Shown in pieces: positions 26,360 to 35,190 of a stretch of 64,000 nucleotides of DNA; the first letter of the stretch is position 1, and every line of letters begins with the position of its first letter. The translations under genes were made by a program, and so were the position numbers. The DNA comes from an uncultured Fibrobacterota bacterium. GTDB lineage: Bacteria; Fibrobacterota; Fibrobacteria; Fibrobacterales; Fibrobacteraceae. The notes under the pieces were generated by a model that saw only the letters and a list, made by a program, of their open reading frames with translations, had not been told where the DNA came from and did not search any database. The stretch lies in the NCBI GenBank assembly GCA_903876665.1, contig CAIRAY010000130.1:27815-91814 (forward strand), in the 5' to 3' direction.

Positions 26360-27004
26360 ATGGAAATCATCCAAACCGCGCTCCAATATATCCTTCATAT
26401 CAACCAGAATCTGACCATTCTGGTAGCAAATTATGGATCTCTGGTATACGGAATCATCGCTCTGATTATTTTCTGCGAAGTGGGACTGGTCGTCGCACCT
26501 TTTCTTCCCGGGGATTCTATGCTCTTCGCCATCGGGGCGCTCTGCGCCACAGGCGCGATGGATCTCACCATTGTGCTCACCTTGTTCCCCGTTGCTGCAG
26601 TCGCGGGCGACAACTTCAACCGAATGATGGGGATCTGGTTTGGCCACAAAGCATTCAGCGGAAAAGATGGCCGTTTTTTCAACCAAAAGAACTTGAAGAA
26701 GGCACATGATTTTTATGAGAAGTATGGCCCCAAGGCCGTAACACTCTGTCGCTTCATGCCCTTCTTCCGGACCTTTGTTCCCTTTGTTGCCGGCATGGCC
26801 GAAATGCGTTGGAGGACCTTCTTCCCATACAGCGTAATTGGCGGGACAGCCTGGGTTGTCGTCTGCGTGATGGCCGGGTATTTCTTCGGTAACTTTGAGT
26901 TTATCAAAAAGCACTTCGAAATCGTAATCCTGACCATCGTCACCATTTCCGCAACACCCATCGTAATTGAGTACATTCGAGGCCGGCGCGCCAAGGCGAC
27001 CTGA
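26360..27004 (+). CDS. DedA family membrane protein
   Basis: A 214-residue inner-membrane protein of the DedA/SNARE-associated family, thought to flip or transport lipid carriers and to help maintain membrane potential. Signature elements are IIFCEVGLVVAPFLPGDSML, the later GDNFNRMMGIWFGHK and RFMPFFRTFVPFVAGMAEM with the conserved Arg and Pro pattern. Several membrane spans are visible. It is five bases downstream of speA and ends at a strong terminator. What links it to polyamine synthesis is not evident. Confidence 0.92.
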   Translation: MEIIQTALQYILHINQNLTILVANYGSLVYGIIALIIFCEVGLVVAPFLPGDSMLFAIGALCATGAMDLTIVLTLFPVAAVAGDNFNRMMGIWFGHKAFSGKDGRFFNQKNLKKAHDFYEKYGPKAVTLCRFMPFFRTFVPFVAGMAEMRWRTFFPYSVIGGTAWVVVCVMAGYFFGNFEFIKKHFEIVILTIVTISATPIVIEYIRGRRAKAT

Positions 27005-27028
27005 TCCTCGGATCGATCCTGTATACAT

Positions 27029-27056
27029 CAGCAACCCCTTCGGGTTGCTTTTTTTG
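27029..27056 (+). terminator. Rho-independent terminator of speA-dedA
   Basis: AGCAACCC pairs with GGGTTGCT around a TTCG tetraloop, followed by seven T. It lies 25 bases after the dedA stop and ends the operon before the SDR gene. Confidence 0.95.
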
Positions 27057-27112
27057 TTCCGGTCCGGTTCAAATCAATTATGTTTCCAGCATCACTTTTT
27101 TAGGAGTTCAAC

Positions 27113-27853
27113 ATGGCGCAGTTACAGGGAAAATGGGCTTTGGTTACCGGTTCAAGTCGCGGAGTCGGGCGACACATCAGTCTCTCCCTCGCAAAGCTCG
27201 GGTGCAATCTGGTGCTACACAGCCGCGATTTGGGCCACACGGACTCTCTTCTCGCAGAAGTCAAGTCCTTAGGGGTTCAGGCCTTCCAGGTCGCCGGTGA
27301 GCTCTCGGATCAATCTCAGGTTGACCTGTTTTTGGATGCCACCTTGAAGGGCGCACCACAGATCGACATCGTATACAATAATGCCGCCATCATGGCTCCA
27401 TATTGCCAAAACCCTTGGACTGGCTCGGCAGAAGACTTCCGCAGAAGTTTCGAGATCAACGTGATCAGTCTAGTCCGAATTTGTCATCGGCTCGTTCCCC
27501 CAATGCTAAAGCGCAAATGGGGTCGCGTGGTCAATGTGTCCTCTGGAATCAAGGACCAGCCGGAGCTCACGGCCTATGCGATTTCCAAGGCCGCAGTCGA
27601 TAAGTTTGTCCGTGATTTTGCTCCCAGCCTCAAAGGAACCGGAGTGCAAATGGACCTCCTCGATCCGGGCTGGCTACGCACCGACCTGGGTGGCCCCAAT
27701 GCCCCGAACGACCCCTCCACCGTTATCCCCGGCGCCCTTGTCCCCGCCCTCCTCAACGACGGGAAGAGTGGCCGATTTTTCCACGCCCAGGACTTCGCCG
27801 GATTAACACTGGAAAAAGCCTTGGAAAAGGGCCTGCTTCAAGGAATGGATTAA
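27113..27853 (+). CDS. Short-chain dehydrogenase/reductase
   Basis: NAD(P)-dependent oxidoreductase of the classical SDR family. The 246 residues contain the cofactor motif ALVTGSSRGVGRH, NNAAI on strand 4, the catalytic Ser in VVNVSSG and Tyr-x3-Lys in YAISKAAVDKF, with PGWLRTDLGGP after strand 6. The basic HSRD segment after strand 2 (VLHSRDLGHTDS) is compatible with NADPH. The substrate cannot be read from the sequence. AGGAG precedes the ATG at 27113. The gene stands alone between a terminator and a dispersed repeat. Confidence 0.93.
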   Translation: MAQLQGKWALVTGSSRGVGRHISLSLAKLGCNLVLHSRDLGHTDSLLAEVKSLGVQAFQVAGELSDQSQVDLFLDATLKGAPQIDIVYNNAAIMAPYCQNPWTGSAEDFRRSFEINVISLVRICHRLVPPMLKRKWGRVVNVSSGIKDQPELTAYAISKAAVDKFVRDFAPSLKGTGVQMDLLDPGWLRTDLGGPNAPNDPSTVIPGALVPALLNDGKSGRFFHAQDFAGLTLEKALEKGLLQGMD

Positions 27854-28080
27854 TCAGAGCGACCAAAGGACGCGGGGATGGGGAAGCACCTTGAACACAG
27901 AGGATCGCGAACCCCACAAGCCCGGGTCCGCAGTGGAGCATGCAACGCATGCGACGGTGAGCAGTACTCAAGGAGACTAGAAGTCTCCCTTGTGTGTGAC
28001 GATCTTGATGTGCCGGTTACGCTTTAGCGGTTATCGGCATATATCCTCTGTGTGGAGCCCTAGTGGGCAATGTGGTTTCC
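27853..28080 (-). repeat. Dispersed structured element, long copy 2
   Basis: Reverse complement of the element at 14326-14546 with few differences and no indels across the parts compared. The core (27895-28053, 159 nt) is again bounded by ACACAGAGGAT and ATCCTCTGTGT. The internal hairpin is stronger here, with AAGGGAGAC pairing GTCTCCTT on the opposite strand. It fills the 299 bases between the SDR gene and the purine nucleoside phosphorylase gene, directly after the SDR stop. Confidence 0.85.
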
Positions 28081-28152
28081 CATCCTACGAGCCAAAAAAT
28101 GATCGCCTTCATTTTGCGTAGAAACCATTAAAAAAGCAATTACATTGTACAA

Positions 28153-28998
28153 ATGGAAACTCCCTCTCAGGTCATGAAACAACTCCACGAGGCGGCCGAT
28201 TTTATCAAGGCCTCGCTGGGCGATTATCCTGTTCCCGCCTTTGGACTCATCCTGGGAACAGGGCTTGGGGGACTTGTCGAACAAATGAAAGTCCACCTGA
28301 CCATTCCATTTTCCGACATTCCCCATTTTCCGCAAAGCTCCATAAAGGGCCATGCGGGACAACTGGTAATGGGCTCCTTCGCGGGCAAGTCCGTCCTGGT
28401 CATGCGAGGGCGAGTCCATGTATATGAAGGCATTCCACTCGAGCAGATCGTATTTCCCGTACGCCTGATGCGCATCCTGGGTGTGGGAATTCTGGTGATC
28501 ACCAATGCAGCCGGGGGCCTTGACCCTTCCTTCGCTCCAGGTGACATTATGGCCATCACCGATCATATTAATTTGATGGGGCGCAACCCGCTCATTGGTC
28601 CCAATCTCGATGAACTTGGAATTCGCTTCCCCGACATGACCCAGGTATACGACCGGGAGCTGCTTGCCTTAGCTGAGCAATCCGCCCTGGAGTCCCAAAT
28701 TCGTATGCACAAAGGGGTCTACATCGGCGTCACCGGCCCCTCCATGGAGACCCCTGCCGAAACCCGCATGCTACGGATTCTTGGCGCAGACGCGGTGGGA
28801 ATGTCTACCATCCCCGAAGTCATTACCGCCGTGCATTGTGGCTTACGGGTCCTTGTGATGTCTGCCATCACCAATGTAAATCGTCCGGACTGCATGGAGC
28901 CTGCCCCCCTGGATACCATTCTGGCAAACGCATCCGTGTCCGGAATCAAAATATTCCGTGTCCTTGAAGGCGTTCTGCGCCAACTGCCCCAGGACTGA
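28153..28998 (+). CDS. Purine nucleoside phosphorylase, trimeric type
   Basis: Splits purine nucleosides with phosphate into base and ribose 1-phosphate. The 281 residues carry the PNP/MTAP family set: LILGTGLGGLVEQM, SSIKGHAGQLV, VMRGRVHVYEG, ITNAAGGLDPSFAPGDIM with the following DHINL, GVYIGVTGPSMETPAETRM and GADAVGMSTIPEV. The base-site segment reads SAITNVNRP, which keeps the Asn typical of 6-oxopurine enzymes instead of the Asp of MTA phosphorylases. The next gene (three bases on) is an MTA/SAH deaminase, so methylthioinosine or inosine are likely substrates. ATG 28174, preceded by AGG, is an alternative start. Confidence 0.9.
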   Translation: METPSQVMKQLHEAADFIKASLGDYPVPAFGLILGTGLGGLVEQMKVHLTIPFSDIPHFPQSSIKGHAGQLVMGSFAGKSVLVMRGRVHVYEGIPLEQIVFPVRLMRILGVGILVITNAAGGLDPSFAPGDIMAITDHINLMGRNPLIGPNLDELGIRFPDMTQVYDRELLALAEQSALESQIRMHKGVYIGVTGPSMETPAETRMLRILGADAVGMSTIPEVITAVHCGLRVLVMSAITNVNRPDCMEPAPLDTILANASVSGIKIFRVLEGVLRQLPQD

Positions 28999-29001
28999 AC
29001 C

Positions 29002-30327
29002 ATGAAAACTCGCGTTGACCTTCTGATAAAAAACGGCCTCTTGTTGGCGCACCCCTGCCGGGAAGCCCATCCACAATGGACAATTGCAGTCAAAAATGGC
29101 ATCGTTCTGGATTTTGGGCCTGCGGAAAATTTGGCGCAACAGTACGAAGCTCCGACCGAGATCGATGCGCAAAATTGCCTGGTCATGCCAGGCCTAGTGA
29201 ACACCCATACCCACATTGCCATGAGTTGTTATCGTGGCCTTGCGGACGACCAACCGCTGATGGAGTGGCTGAACCAAAGCATCTTTCCGGCGGAATCCAA
29301 AACCAACCCGGACCAGGTGTACTGGAGCTCCATGCTCTCCTGCGCCGAGATGATCCGCTCCGGTACCACAACCTTCTGCGACATGTATCTTTTTGAGCAG
29401 GAAGTGGCCAAGGCCACGGACCATGCAGGACTCCGGGCTCTTTTGGGAGAAGGCATTTTTGGCTTCCCTTCCACCAATTACGGTCCCATCGACAAGGGCT
29501 TCGAATATATCCGTCAAATGATCAAAGACTGGAAAGGGCATCCCCGGATTTCTATTGGAGTCATGCCCCATGCGCCATACACTTGTCCCCCCGCCCTTTT
29601 GGGACTCGCGGCCAAATTTGCCCGGGAACAAAAGCTTCCGCTGGTGATTCACCTTGCCGAGACCCAAACCGAAGATGCCGATATCCGTCGCGAACATGGA
29701 ATGAGTCCGGTGGAACTCCTGGAACGGATCGGATTTCTAGGCCCCGATGTCCTAGCCGCCCACTGCGTCTGGCTTTCGGACAATGACATGGACATCCTTG
29801 CCCGGCACGGGGTCCGAGTTTCCTACAACCCCGAGTCCAACATGAAGCTCGGGTCCGGAACCGCTCCCATTCCGGAGCTCCTTGCCCGCGGAATCTGTGT
29901 GGGAATTGGCACCGATGGCAGCGCCAGCAATAACGATATGGACATGTTCACCGAAATGGACTTCGCAGCCAAGCTCCAAAAAGTGCATCGGCTCGATCCC
30001 ACCGCCCTCCCGGCTCCCCAGGTCCTTCGCATGGCTACTCTGGGAGGCGCACAGGCTCTCGGAATGGAATCCCTGATCGGCTCCCTGGAACCCGGAAAAG
30101 CCGCTGACATCATCATCCTTGAATTAGATAAACCTCATCTACAACCATTGTACCACCTGGATTCCCAGCTAGTTTACGCAGCCAAAGGCCCCGATGTCCG
30201 CGACACCATTGTCCAAGGAAAAATCCTAATGCGGGACCGAAAGATCTTGGCCTTCGACGAATCCGAAGTCTTCGCCCAAATTCGACGCATTCACAAAAAA
30301 GTGCTTTCGGATGTCGGGAAAGAATAA
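29002..30327 (+). CDS. mtaD: 5'-methylthioadenosine/S-adenosylhomocysteine deaminase
   Basis: Amidohydrolase expected to deaminate MTA or SAH to the inosine derivatives. The 441 residues have the MtaD-type pattern: PGLVNTHTHIAMSCYRGLAD with the HxH metal pair, RSGTTTFCDMY, MPHAPYTCPPALL, IHLAETQTEDADI with the third His, VLAAHCVWLSDNDM with the fourth, the SYNPESNMKLGSG loop, and IGTDGSASNNDMDMFTEM with the catalytic Asp. It forms a tight pair with the phosphorylase gene upstream. A sigma70-like promoter for motA lies directly downstream. Confidence 0.88.
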   Translation: MKTRVDLLIKNGLLLAHPCREAHPQWTIAVKNGIVLDFGPAENLAQQYEAPTEIDAQNCLVMPGLVNTHTHIAMSCYRGLADDQPLMEWLNQSIFPAESKTNPDQVYWSSMLSCAEMIRSGTTTFCDMYLFEQEVAKATDHAGLRALLGEGIFGFPSTNYGPIDKGFEYIRQMIKDWKGHPRISIGVMPHAPYTCPPALLGLAAKFAREQKLPLVIHLAETQTEDADIRREHGMSPVELLERIGFLGPDVLAAHCVWLSDNDMDILARHGVRVSYNPESNMKLGSGTAPIPELLARGICVGIGTDGSASNNDMDMFTEMDFAAKLQKVHRLDPTALPAPQVLRMATLGGAQALGMESLIGSLEPGKAADIIILELDKPHLQPLYHLDSQLVYAAKGPDVRDTIVQGKILMRDRKILAFDESEVFAQIRRIHKKVLSDVGKE

Positions 30328-30331
30328 AATC

Positions 30332-30359
30332 TGGACATATTTGATTAATTTGATATAAT
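30332..30359 (+). promoter_or_regulatory. Sigma70-like promoter for motAB
   Basis: TGGACA (30332-30337) and TATAAT (30354-30359) are separated by 16 bases, and lie about 50 bases before motA, in the gap after the MTA deaminase. This is a near-consensus housekeeping promoter, not a sigma28/FliA type, for the stator genes. GGAG precedes the motA ATG. Confidence 0.65.
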
Positions 30360-30406
30360 CGTCCTATCGTGTTCGACCTAAAATAGAGCAAATTTCGGAG
30401 TTCTCT

Positions 30407-31255
30407 ATGAATGTGCTTCTTGGTTATATCATTGTGCTTGGCTCGGTTCTTGGTGGTTATGCCATCGCCAAGGGAAACTTCAGCATGCTCATCCAGCCTG
30501 CAGAGTACATCGTGATCATCGGTGCTGCGGTAGGGTCTCTGGTGATCGGAAACCCTCCCAAGGTCATTTCCGGTTTAGTCAAAGGCATGCTGGCGGCCTT
30601 TGCCGGCAAGGGCTACGTCCGCAAGGACTACATCGACCTGCTCCTTCTTTTCAATGACCTCTCCGTCATGGTCCGGCGCGAAGGCCTTCTCGCCATTGAA
30701 AATGACGTAGAACATCCACATGAAAGTAAAATTTTTAAGAAGTACCCCAAGATCCTCGGCAATCACGAAGTGGAACACATGATTACCGACAACCTCCGCA
30801 ATATTATCAGTGGAGGTATCGACGCCACTCAGCTCGACAACCTTTTGGATGCCCAGATTGAAGGCGCAGTCGAAGAGGCCACCGAACCAGCTCACGCCTT
30901 GCAGAATATGTCCGATGGTATTCCAGGCCTCGGTATCGTGGCCGCAGTGCAGGGTGTGATTATCACCATGAACTACCTGGCTGAGCCCCCGGAAATTATT
31001 GGACACCATGTGGCTGCAGCGCTGGTGGGAACCTTTCTGGGTGTGCTTCTTTGTTACGGATTTGTGGGCCCCATGGCCAGAGCCCTCGAAGGCAAAGCCA
31101 AAGATTTTAAAATCTATCTGGTTGTGCTCAAGGCGCTGATTATGGCTGTGGCTCAAGGCTGTTCGCCCCAGATCGTGCGCGAGTTTGGCCGTGCCATGGT
31201 TCCTGGAGATATTCGCCCCACCGTTCAGGAAATGGAAAAGCTGAGTGGTAAATAG
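30407..31255 (+). CDS. motA: Flagellar motor stator protein MotA
   Basis: Proton- or sodium-conducting stator subunit. The 282 residues match MotA: four membrane spans, an N-terminal IIVLGSVLGGYAIAKGN, the cytoplasmic region with RREGLLAIENDVEHP (charged residues that contact FliG) and the conserved Pro segments GIPGLGIVAAVQGVIITMNY and CYGFVGPMARALEGKAKD. MotB follows three bases later. No other flagellar gene lies in the window, so a flagellum is inferred, not shown. Confidence 0.95.
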   Translation: MNVLLGYIIVLGSVLGGYAIAKGNFSMLIQPAEYIVIIGAAVGSLVIGNPPKVISGLVKGMLAAFAGKGYVRKDYIDLLLLFNDLSVMVRREGLLAIENDVEHPHESKIFKKYPKILGNHEVEHMITDNLRNIISGGIDATQLDNLLDAQIEGAVEEATEPAHALQNMSDGIPGLGIVAAVQGVIITMNYLAEPPEIIGHHVAAALVGTFLGVLLCYGFVGPMARALEGKAKDFKIYLVVLKALIMAVAQGCSPQIVREFGRAMVPGDIRPTVQEMEKLSGK

Positions 31256-31257
31256 CG

Positions 31258-32112
31258 ATGGCAGACAATAGCGAACGCCCCATCATCATCAAGAAAATCA
31301 AGAAGATGGCCGCTGGACACCACGGCGGTTCTTGGAAGGTTGCCTATGCAGATTTTGTGACCGCCATGATGGCCTTCTTCCTCCTGATGTGGCTACTCGC
31401 AACGGCTTCTGCATCCACCCGTGCCGCAATCGAATATTATTTCAAAAACCACAGCGTTTTTAGTGCAGGCTCAGGAGTCATGAATGTGACCTCTGCTCCC
31501 CGCAAAACCAATGCGGACACGGAATCCAAGGACAAGAGCTCTCCCATGGGCAATAAGAACAAGTCCGACAAGGGTCCCGAAAAATCCAAGTCCGATGCAA
31601 ACAAGGAAGCCACGCAAAAAGAAATCCGCAAAATGATCGATTTGAAACTGTCCCAATATGCGGACCAGATGCAAGTCGACATTACTCCGGAAGGCGTGCG
31701 CATCAACATTATGGACAAAGACGGTCAACCGATGTTCCTTTCGGGGGCAGCCCAATTTCAAGGTTGGTCCGCGCAAGTCCTGAAGGTCCTCGCCGAAGAA
31801 ATCAACCGACTCCCCAATCCAGTGGTCATCGAGGGCCACACCGATGCCGTGCCTTTTGCCGGGAATGGCCAACTCACCAATTGGGAGCTCTCCACTCAAC
31901 GCTCCATGGCCGCGCGCCGGGCCCTTGAATTCTACGGTGTAGACCGCGCCCGCTTCTCCAAAATTATTGGCTACGCAGACAAACAACTCCTGATGCCCGA
32001 CAAACCCACCGATCCTCGCAACCGCCGCATCAGTGTCATCCTGCAATTCGAAGACGCAGAACAAAGCAACATGAAGGCCATCGACTTGCTCTCCACCGAT
32101 GATTCGCTGTAA
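31258..32112 (+). CDS. motB: Flagellar motor stator protein MotB
   Basis: Peptidoglycan-anchored stator partner of MotA. The 284-residue protein has a basic N-terminus, one membrane helix WKVAYADFVTAMMAFFLLMW with the ion-binding Asp32 as in E. coli MotB, a Lys/Ser-rich linker about 85-120, and a C-terminal OmpA-like domain (VVIEGHTDAVPFAGNGQL, WELSTQRSMAARRALEFYGV, DPRNRRISVILQF) that binds peptidoglycan. It forms an operon with motA that ends at the terminator at 32221. Confidence 0.95.
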   Translation: MADNSERPIIIKKIKKMAAGHHGGSWKVAYADFVTAMMAFFLLMWLLATASASTRAAIEYYFKNHSVFSAGSGVMNVTSAPRKTNADTESKDKSSPMGNKNKSDKGPEKSKSDANKEATQKEIRKMIDLKLSQYADQMQVDITPEGVRINIMDKDGQPMFLSGAAQFQGWSAQVLKVLAEEINRLPNPVVIEGHTDAVPFAGNGQLTNWELSTQRSMAARRALEFYGVDRARFSKIIGYADKQLLMPDKPTDPRNRRISVILQFEDAEQSNMKAIDLLSTDDSL

Positions 32113-32220
32113 CGTTTACATCCGTGCCGTCCAAAACCCTACAGACCAATAATACCAATGGTCTAACGAGTTTCGATTATTTTATTTTGGATAGTAGCAT
32201 TTTTACATACAAATTCAAAA

Positions 32221-32258
32221 CAAAAGCGCACAGCTAACCAGCCGTGCGCTTTTGTTTT
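32221..32258. terminator. Bidirectional terminator between motB and the DUF349 gene
   Basis: CAAAAGCGCAC (32221-32231) is the exact complement of GTGCGCTTTTG (32244-32254), with a twelve-base loop. T-rich tracts lie on both sides, so it can end the plus-strand motB transcript and the minus-strand DUF349 transcript. Confidence 0.92.
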
Positions 32259-32269
32259 ACTGAGTTACC

Positions 32270-35167
32270 TTACCGGTTGGGACGCCGGTCACCCTGGGGC
32301 TGTTCTCCGCGCACGGCATTGAACACTCCGTCACAGGCCGCGTTGAAGCGATTCCAGACCTTGTCCGAATGCTCACGAGGTACCGCACCGACTTCCTTCC
32401 ACAGGCGACGCAGGTGCTTGACTTCTTCGAGGGCTTCTTCTCCGAGGTTTTCGGAACTGATCAAGCGCTCCGCCTGTTCGATCAGCAGGTACTTGCGTTG
32501 CAAATTATTTTTGCGGGCTTGTTCCTGGATATCGAGCTGGTCACGGCGCAATTCGAAAAAGTCGTCACAGACCTTGCGGAACTGGTGGTAAAGCTCCTGT
32601 TCCTGCGCCCCGGAACGCCCCATTTGCTTCCATTCATCCTGAATGTCGCGGACGATTTCGGAGGCCTGATTGGAGCCCGCCTCGTTGCATAATTCACGGA
32701 CCTTGTCGATCATGGTCTGCTTTTCGGCAAGACGCTTGTCCAGCTCGGCACGAATGCTTGGATCGGCAGAGGCGCGCTTTTCCAGGTACTGGTCAGTGAT
32801 TTTGCAGTAGCGGTCCCAGAGAGCGTCCACTTCTTCCTTAGGCACCATTCCGATGGAGCGCCATTCAGCTTCGATGGAATCGACGGTCTCGTTTACATTG
32901 GGACTTGTTGGATCCAGATTGAGAGCTTCTAGGCGCGCACAAAGAGCAACCTTGCGCTCAAAATTAGCGTTCTTTTCTTGATCGAGCGCATCAAAATGCT
33001 CCCGCTTCCGGTTGAAGAAGGCGTCGCACGCAGTGCGGAAGCGCGCCCAAATTTCATCGGACTGAGCCTTGGGAACTGACCCTACGGATTTCCATTCATC
33101 CTGAAGATTCCTCAAACGGTTGGTGGCTCCGTTCCAGTCATTCGAAGCGCTGAGCGCCTCGGCCTTTTCACACAGGACCACTTTTTTCTCGTAGTTGATA
33201 TGGCGCTCGCCATCTTCGCGGGCCAAGTATTCCTTGTGGTGGGAATAGAAAATATCGCAAGCGGCGCGGAAGCGGTCCCAGATCGGCTGGTTCTGCTCAC
33301 GCGGAACAGGACCCGCCTGTTTCCACTCATCTTGGAGCTGCTGAACCCTGCGGCCCTTGTCCTTCCATTGATCGGAGGTATCCGCATTGATGCGGTCCAC
33401 TTCTTCGCAGAACGCAATTTTTGCTTCCAGGTTCTTCTGCTTTTGTTGATTCTGTTCGTCAATATAGCCCTGGAACTTGGACATGATTTGTTCGGTGGAC
33501 GCCTTGTAGCGATCCCAAAGTTCCTGCAAGCGTGGATGAGGGACGAACCCGGCATCCTTCCAGGCCTGTTGCAGGTGACGCAGCTTGCCCATGGCTTCAG
33601 GTGCATCCTCCAAAACAAGCAACGCATCGACTTCCTTGATGATGTGCTCACGTTCCTGTTCATTGCGCCAGGATTCCCACTCCTTCATTTCCTCGAAGCG
33701 GGCCGTGGCTGCGCGGTATTCCTTCCAGATATCGTGGAACTGATATTTGTCTTCGCCTACGATATCCTTCCACTCCAGATAGGTGGAGCGAAGAATTCTT
33801 GAAATTTCCTTGAAATCCTGATTTTCATCGAGCTCGGTAACCCGGGTGATGAGCCCACGCAGTTGATTCATCTTTTCTTCGAAAGAGGCCTGCATGGCAT
33901 CGGAGCGGTCGTTTAGGCGTTGTCCCAGCTGGGAACGGAGGGAATTGTAGGCTTGCATGGAAGGGTCTTCGCCCTCCAGCAAGGGAAGGCGCTCCCAATC
34001 CCGCACCAAGCCCCGAAGTTGCCGTTCGACGGATTCGAGGTCCTCTTGCGTCAGAAGGAGCTTCAGCTGGTCCAGGATTTCGCCACGGATGGACTTTTGG
34101 CGATCTTCGGACGCCTTTTCGTCCTGAATGTGTTGTACCTGTTCGGCCATGCGCTGGTAGCGCAGCAAAGCAGCCTGGTAACGCTTGGATGCATCGACCG
34201 GGGCCTCACTCGCGACAGAATTCCACTGGTTCCGGATTCCGGGAAGCTCCGAGGCGAGAGAATCCGCGTTGCCTTCGTTGACCAGAATTTCAAGACGGCC
34301 CACCAGATCCAAAGCCTGCTGTTGCTTGACAAGACGCTCGGAGGCGGCCTGGGCTTGAAGGGCAATTTCGGCGCGCTGGGCTTGGCATTTGGCAAAGAAG
34401 TCGCTTACCAACTGGTCAAAATCCCCCTGCAATGTATCCATTCCGAGGGATTTGGCTTCAGCAACCACCAGATTGAATTCACCTTCGTTCTCAATATGAT
34501 TTCGGGTATCCAATAAGCGGACGGCATGGGCCATGACTGCGGCGCGCTTAGGACGGAGGGTCGGATCTTCCTGAACCACTGCCGAGGGGGCCGGTGCGGA
34601 CTTGGCGGCATTGCTGCGCAGACGGTCCGAAGCTTTTACCCGAACAGAAGGATGACGGGAATGGTCGGCCACATCTTGAAGAAGAGCTTCGCTATCCAAA
34701 TTTTCAAGCGCGGCCAGAGACACTTTTTCGTCCGCATCGCGCAGAGCAACCTGGGCGAGCATTGCAGCCTTGTTGCACTTGGAGACAAGGCCAAGGCGAA
34801 CATCGGCGGAACGGGCGTTGCGAATCACTTCATCAGAAAGATTGCTGGGACGGAGTTCACGAATCATGTCCCCAATTTCGGCAGTGAGGGCGCCATCGAA
34901 AATCCGCAAAATGCGGGCGAGTTCTTCCTGTACTTTTTGAATGGCTATTTGGCGAATTTCGGGATCGGAGTCCTGTTGCAGGTCGCGAAGGACGGAGAGA
35001 AGGCTGAGCTTGCGGGCGGCTATTTGACGAATTTTGGGGTTGCGATCCGTTTGGATAATCGTGACAAGGACATCTTGTTGATCCGCGCTGAGCGCTTGAA
35101 CTGCAGCAGTGCGGACGTCGGGGTTCGAATGTTTCCACTGTGGGCGAATGAGGTCTAGAAGGGACAT
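32270..35167 (-). CDS. Large HEAT-repeat / DUF349-repeat protein
   Basis: A 965-residue, highly charged, mostly helical cytoplasmic protein without signal peptide. Residues about 1-200 contain HEAT-like repeats (PKIRQIAARKL, DPEIRQIAIQKV, HPSVRVKASDRL). The remaining three quarters consist of DUF349 repeats with the pattern WK..G.VP......W.+F. Six are clear (for example WKQAGPVPREQNQPIWDRF, WKSVGSVPKAQSDEIWARF, WKEVGAVPREHSDKVWNRF) and about three more are degenerate. DUF349 proteins occur in Bacteroidota and Actinobacteria and have no established role known to me. The start MSLLDLIRP at 35167 has CTGGAG seven bases upstream. A hairpin with a T-tract lies in its leader. Confidence 0.9.
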   Translation of the reverse strand: MSLLDLIRPQWKHSNPDVRTAAVQALSADQQDVLVTIIQTDRNPKIRQIAARKLSLLSVLRDLQQDSDPEIRQIAIQKVQEELARILRIFDGALTAEIGDMIRELRPSNLSDEVIRNARSADVRLGLVSKCNKAAMLAQVALRDADEKVSLAALENLDSEALLQDVADHSRHPSVRVKASDRLRSNAAKSAPAPSAVVQEDPTLRPKRAAVMAHAVRLLDTRNHIENEGEFNLVVAEAKSLGMDTLQGDFDQLVSDFFAKCQAQRAEIALQAQAASERLVKQQQALDLVGRLEILVNEGNADSLASELPGIRNQWNSVASEAPVDASKRYQAALLRYQRMAEQVQHIQDEKASEDRQKSIRGEILDQLKLLLTQEDLESVERQLRGLVRDWERLPLLEGEDPSMQAYNSLRSQLGQRLNDRSDAMQASFEEKMNQLRGLITRVTELDENQDFKEISRILRSTYLEWKDIVGEDKYQFHDIWKEYRAATARFEEMKEWESWRNEQEREHIIKEVDALLVLEDAPEAMGKLRHLQQAWKDAGFVPHPRLQELWDRYKASTEQIMSKFQGYIDEQNQQKQKNLEAKIAFCEEVDRINADTSDQWKDKGRRVQQLQDEWKQAGPVPREQNQPIWDRFRAACDIFYSHHKEYLAREDGERHINYEKKVVLCEKAEALSASNDWNGATNRLRNLQDEWKSVGSVPKAQSDEIWARFRTACDAFFNRKREHFDALDQEKNANFERKVALCARLEALNLDPTSPNVNETVDSIEAEWRSIGMVPKEEVDALWDRYCKITDQYLEKRASADPSIRAELDKRLAEKQTMIDKVRELCNEAGSNQASEIVRDIQDEWKQMGRSGAQEQELYHQFRKVCDDFFELRRDQLDIQEQARKNNLQRKYLLIEQAERLISSENLGEEALEEVKHLRRLWKEVGAVPREHSDKVWNRFNAACDGVFNAVRGEQPQGDRRPNR

Positions 35168-35190
35168 ATAAATCTCCAGGGTTTGACAAA

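Noticed and set aside
27753..28080. Small ORFs inside the dispersed element (72 codons at 27753-27971; 81 codons at 14378-14623)
   Set aside because: They lie in non-coding repeat copies, are not conserved in frame with each other and lack ribosome-binding sites.
30407..32112. motAB read as a second ExbB/ExbD-like pair of the envelope cluster
   Set aside because: The proteins carry the full MotA and MotB signatures (FliG-contact loop, OmpA-like domain), are 15 kb away and have their own promoter and terminator.
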